From Comamonadaceae bacterium (lineage in GTDB: Bacteria > Pseudomonadota > Gammaproteobacteria > Burkholderiales > Burkholderiaceae_C), in contig CANCCE010000192.1 in assembly GCA_947374505.1 (NCBI GenBank), forward strand, positions 1 to 5,356: 5,356 nucleotides of DNA, in the 5' to 3' direction. The notes beneath the pieces are model-generated. The model worked only from the letters and a program-made list of their open reading frames with translations, ran no database searches and had not been told where the DNA came from. A program made the position numbers and the translations under genes. Positions 4,354-5,356 of the stretch are shown here, in pieces (within the stretch, counting starts at the first letter, position 1; each line of letters begins with the position of its first letter).

Positions 4354-5356
4354 ATGTATAACAAAATTTGTTGGTTTGCCGTTGTGGCATTGATTTCGGC
4401 GCTTCAGGGTTGTGCTTCACAGTCGTCTGCAGGAGACCCCGCTAGGTTGGTTGCCGCAGATCATTTTGTGTCACACACCTCGACGCTGCCGTTGCTCAAA
4501 GGTCAGCCCGTGGGGTTGTTCGTGCGCCAGAAGGCGACCGCAAGCCTGATGCAGGGGGGCGGCGACATGACCGGGCGCGTGGTGCTGTTTGTGCATGGCG
4601 CCACGGTGCCTTCGGTTCCGGACTTTGACCTCGACCATAAAAGCTATAACTGGATGGACTATCTGGCGCGCGCCGGATTCAATACTTATGCCGTGGATCT
4701 CTCCGGCTACGGCGGCTCACCACGTCCGATGATGGACGATCCCTGTAACCTGGATCCGAAGCAGCAAAATCTGATCATCGGAAAACCATTGACCGGCACC
4801 TGCAGCTCAAATCATCCGCAGCAGTTCAATACCATCCGCGACGACTGGGCGGAAATGGATGCCGTGGTCGATCATCTGCGGCGCTTAAATAAGGTCGACC
4901 GCATCCACATCATCGGCTGGTCTGCAGGCGGCCCGCGCGTCGGCGGCTACGTTGCGCAGTATCCGGCCAAAATTGACAGGGTGATGTTGTACGCACCGAG
5001 CCCTGTCATCAAGGGGCCGATTCCCGACAAACCGGCGGCCGGTTTCCCGATGCAACTGCAAACGCGTGATGACATGGAGCGGTTGCGCTGGGACCCTGAC
5101 GTGCGTTGCCCGGGGCAGGTGGAGCCGGGAGTGCGTGACGCTGTGTGGAAATCGATCATGCAGTGGGACCGCATCGGCGACAGCTGGGGCAAAGCTGGCG
5201 CGATGCGCGGCCGGGTGGCCACCAACTTCGGTTGGACGCAGGAACTTTCACAGAAAGTCACGTCACCGACGTTGGTCGTGGTTGGCGAATTCGACCGACT
5301 TGTCGAACGGCGCACGGTGTACGAGCAGATTGCGTCACAGGAAAAAGTATTTCTCG
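4354..5356 (+). CDS. Lipoprotein alpha/beta hydrolase, incomplete at the right edge
   Basis: The frame is open from ATG 4354 to the end of the window (334 codons). Residues 1-20 form a lipoprotein signal: a hydrophobic stretch ending ALQGC, with Cys20 as the lipidation site and Ala (not Asp) at +2, which suggests outer-membrane sorting. The mature part has the alpha/beta hydrolase order: oxyanion-hole motif FVHGA (79-83), YAVDLSGYGGSPRP (112-125), nucleophile elbow GWSAGG (188-193) with Ser190, a cap-like insert (about 206-300), and the acid strand VVVGEFD (308-314) with Asp314. The catalytic His should lie just past the edge. Cys131, Cys150 and Cys252 in the exported part could form a disulfide. 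TGAGG, overlapping the amidohydrolase stop, is a close-set ribosome-binding site, indicating coupled translation. Esterase, amidase or lactonase activity are all possible; the substrate is unknown. The coding frame appears intact. Confidence 0.9.
   Translation, partial: MYNKICWFAVVALISALQGCASQSSAGDPARLVAADHFVSHTSTLPLLKGQPVGLFVRQKATASLMQGGGDMTGRVVLFVHGATVPSVPDFDLDHKSYNWMDYLARAGFNTYAVDLSGYGGSPRPMMDDPCNLDPKQQNLIIGKPLTGTCSSNHPQQFNTIRDDWAEMDAVVDHLRRLNKVDRIHIIGWSAGGPRVGGYVAQYPAKIDRVMLYAPSPVIKGPIPDKPAAGFPMQLQTRDDMERLRWDPDVRCPGQVEPGVRDAVWKSIMQWDRIGDSWGKAGAMRGRVATNFGWTQELSQKVTSPTLVVVGEFDRLVERRTVYEQIASQEKVFL

Noticed and set aside
4947..5315. 122-codon antisense ORF at the right edge
   Set aside because: It lies opposite the alpha/beta hydrolase frame, which has an intact nucleophile elbow and acid motif; the antisense product is Ser/Thr/Pro-rich.

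Overview
The window looks like chromosomal DNA of a betaproteobacterium in the order Burkholderiales, perhaps Comamonadaceae. The reasons are a Bug-type (TctC-like) periplasmic binding protein, an exopolysaccharide-style glycosyltransferase of a type common in that group, and copies of a short palindromic repeat containing GCGAGCGAAGCGC that resembles intergenic repeats common there. The assignment is inference from gene content and cannot be confirmed without a search. All recognised genes are on the + strand.

Left part (1-1366): the window opens inside the last 28 codons of a small protein that resembles the C-terminal tail of HigA/NadS-type HTH antitoxins. A spacer follows with three 28-nt palindromic-repeat copies (+, -, +). 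Next is a 361-residue GT-B glycosyltransferase, probably part of a surface or exopolysaccharide locus. It ends soon after its nucleotide-sugar motif and may be C-terminally shortened.

Middle part (1367-2535): about 1.17 kb has no confidently recognised gene. It holds a 25-codon ORF just after the glycosyltransferase, a three-copy 16-nt tandem repeat, several small inverted repeats, an orphan ORF of 102 codons (1969-2277), and a 13-nt perfect direct repeat (1756-1768 and 2507-2519) that brackets most of the region. It reads like a junction or decayed segment between two unrelated gene blocks.

Right part (2536-5356): three genes probably form one transcription unit. They encode a Bug/TTT-family solute-binding protein with a signal peptide, a cytoplasmic isochorismatase-fold cysteine amidohydrolase of the N-carbamoylsarcosine amidase/maleamate amidohydrolase type, and a lipoprotein alpha/beta hydrolase that runs off the right edge. 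The last two are separated by 6 nt. The simplest reading is a small scavenging module: an envelope-anchored hydrolase releases or processes a substrate, the Bug protein captures an organic acid or amide, and the cytoplasmic amidohydrolase cleaves a C-N bond. The substrate cannot be read from the sequence. No clearly new defence or mobile system is visible; the best leads are this module and the structured intergenic DNA.
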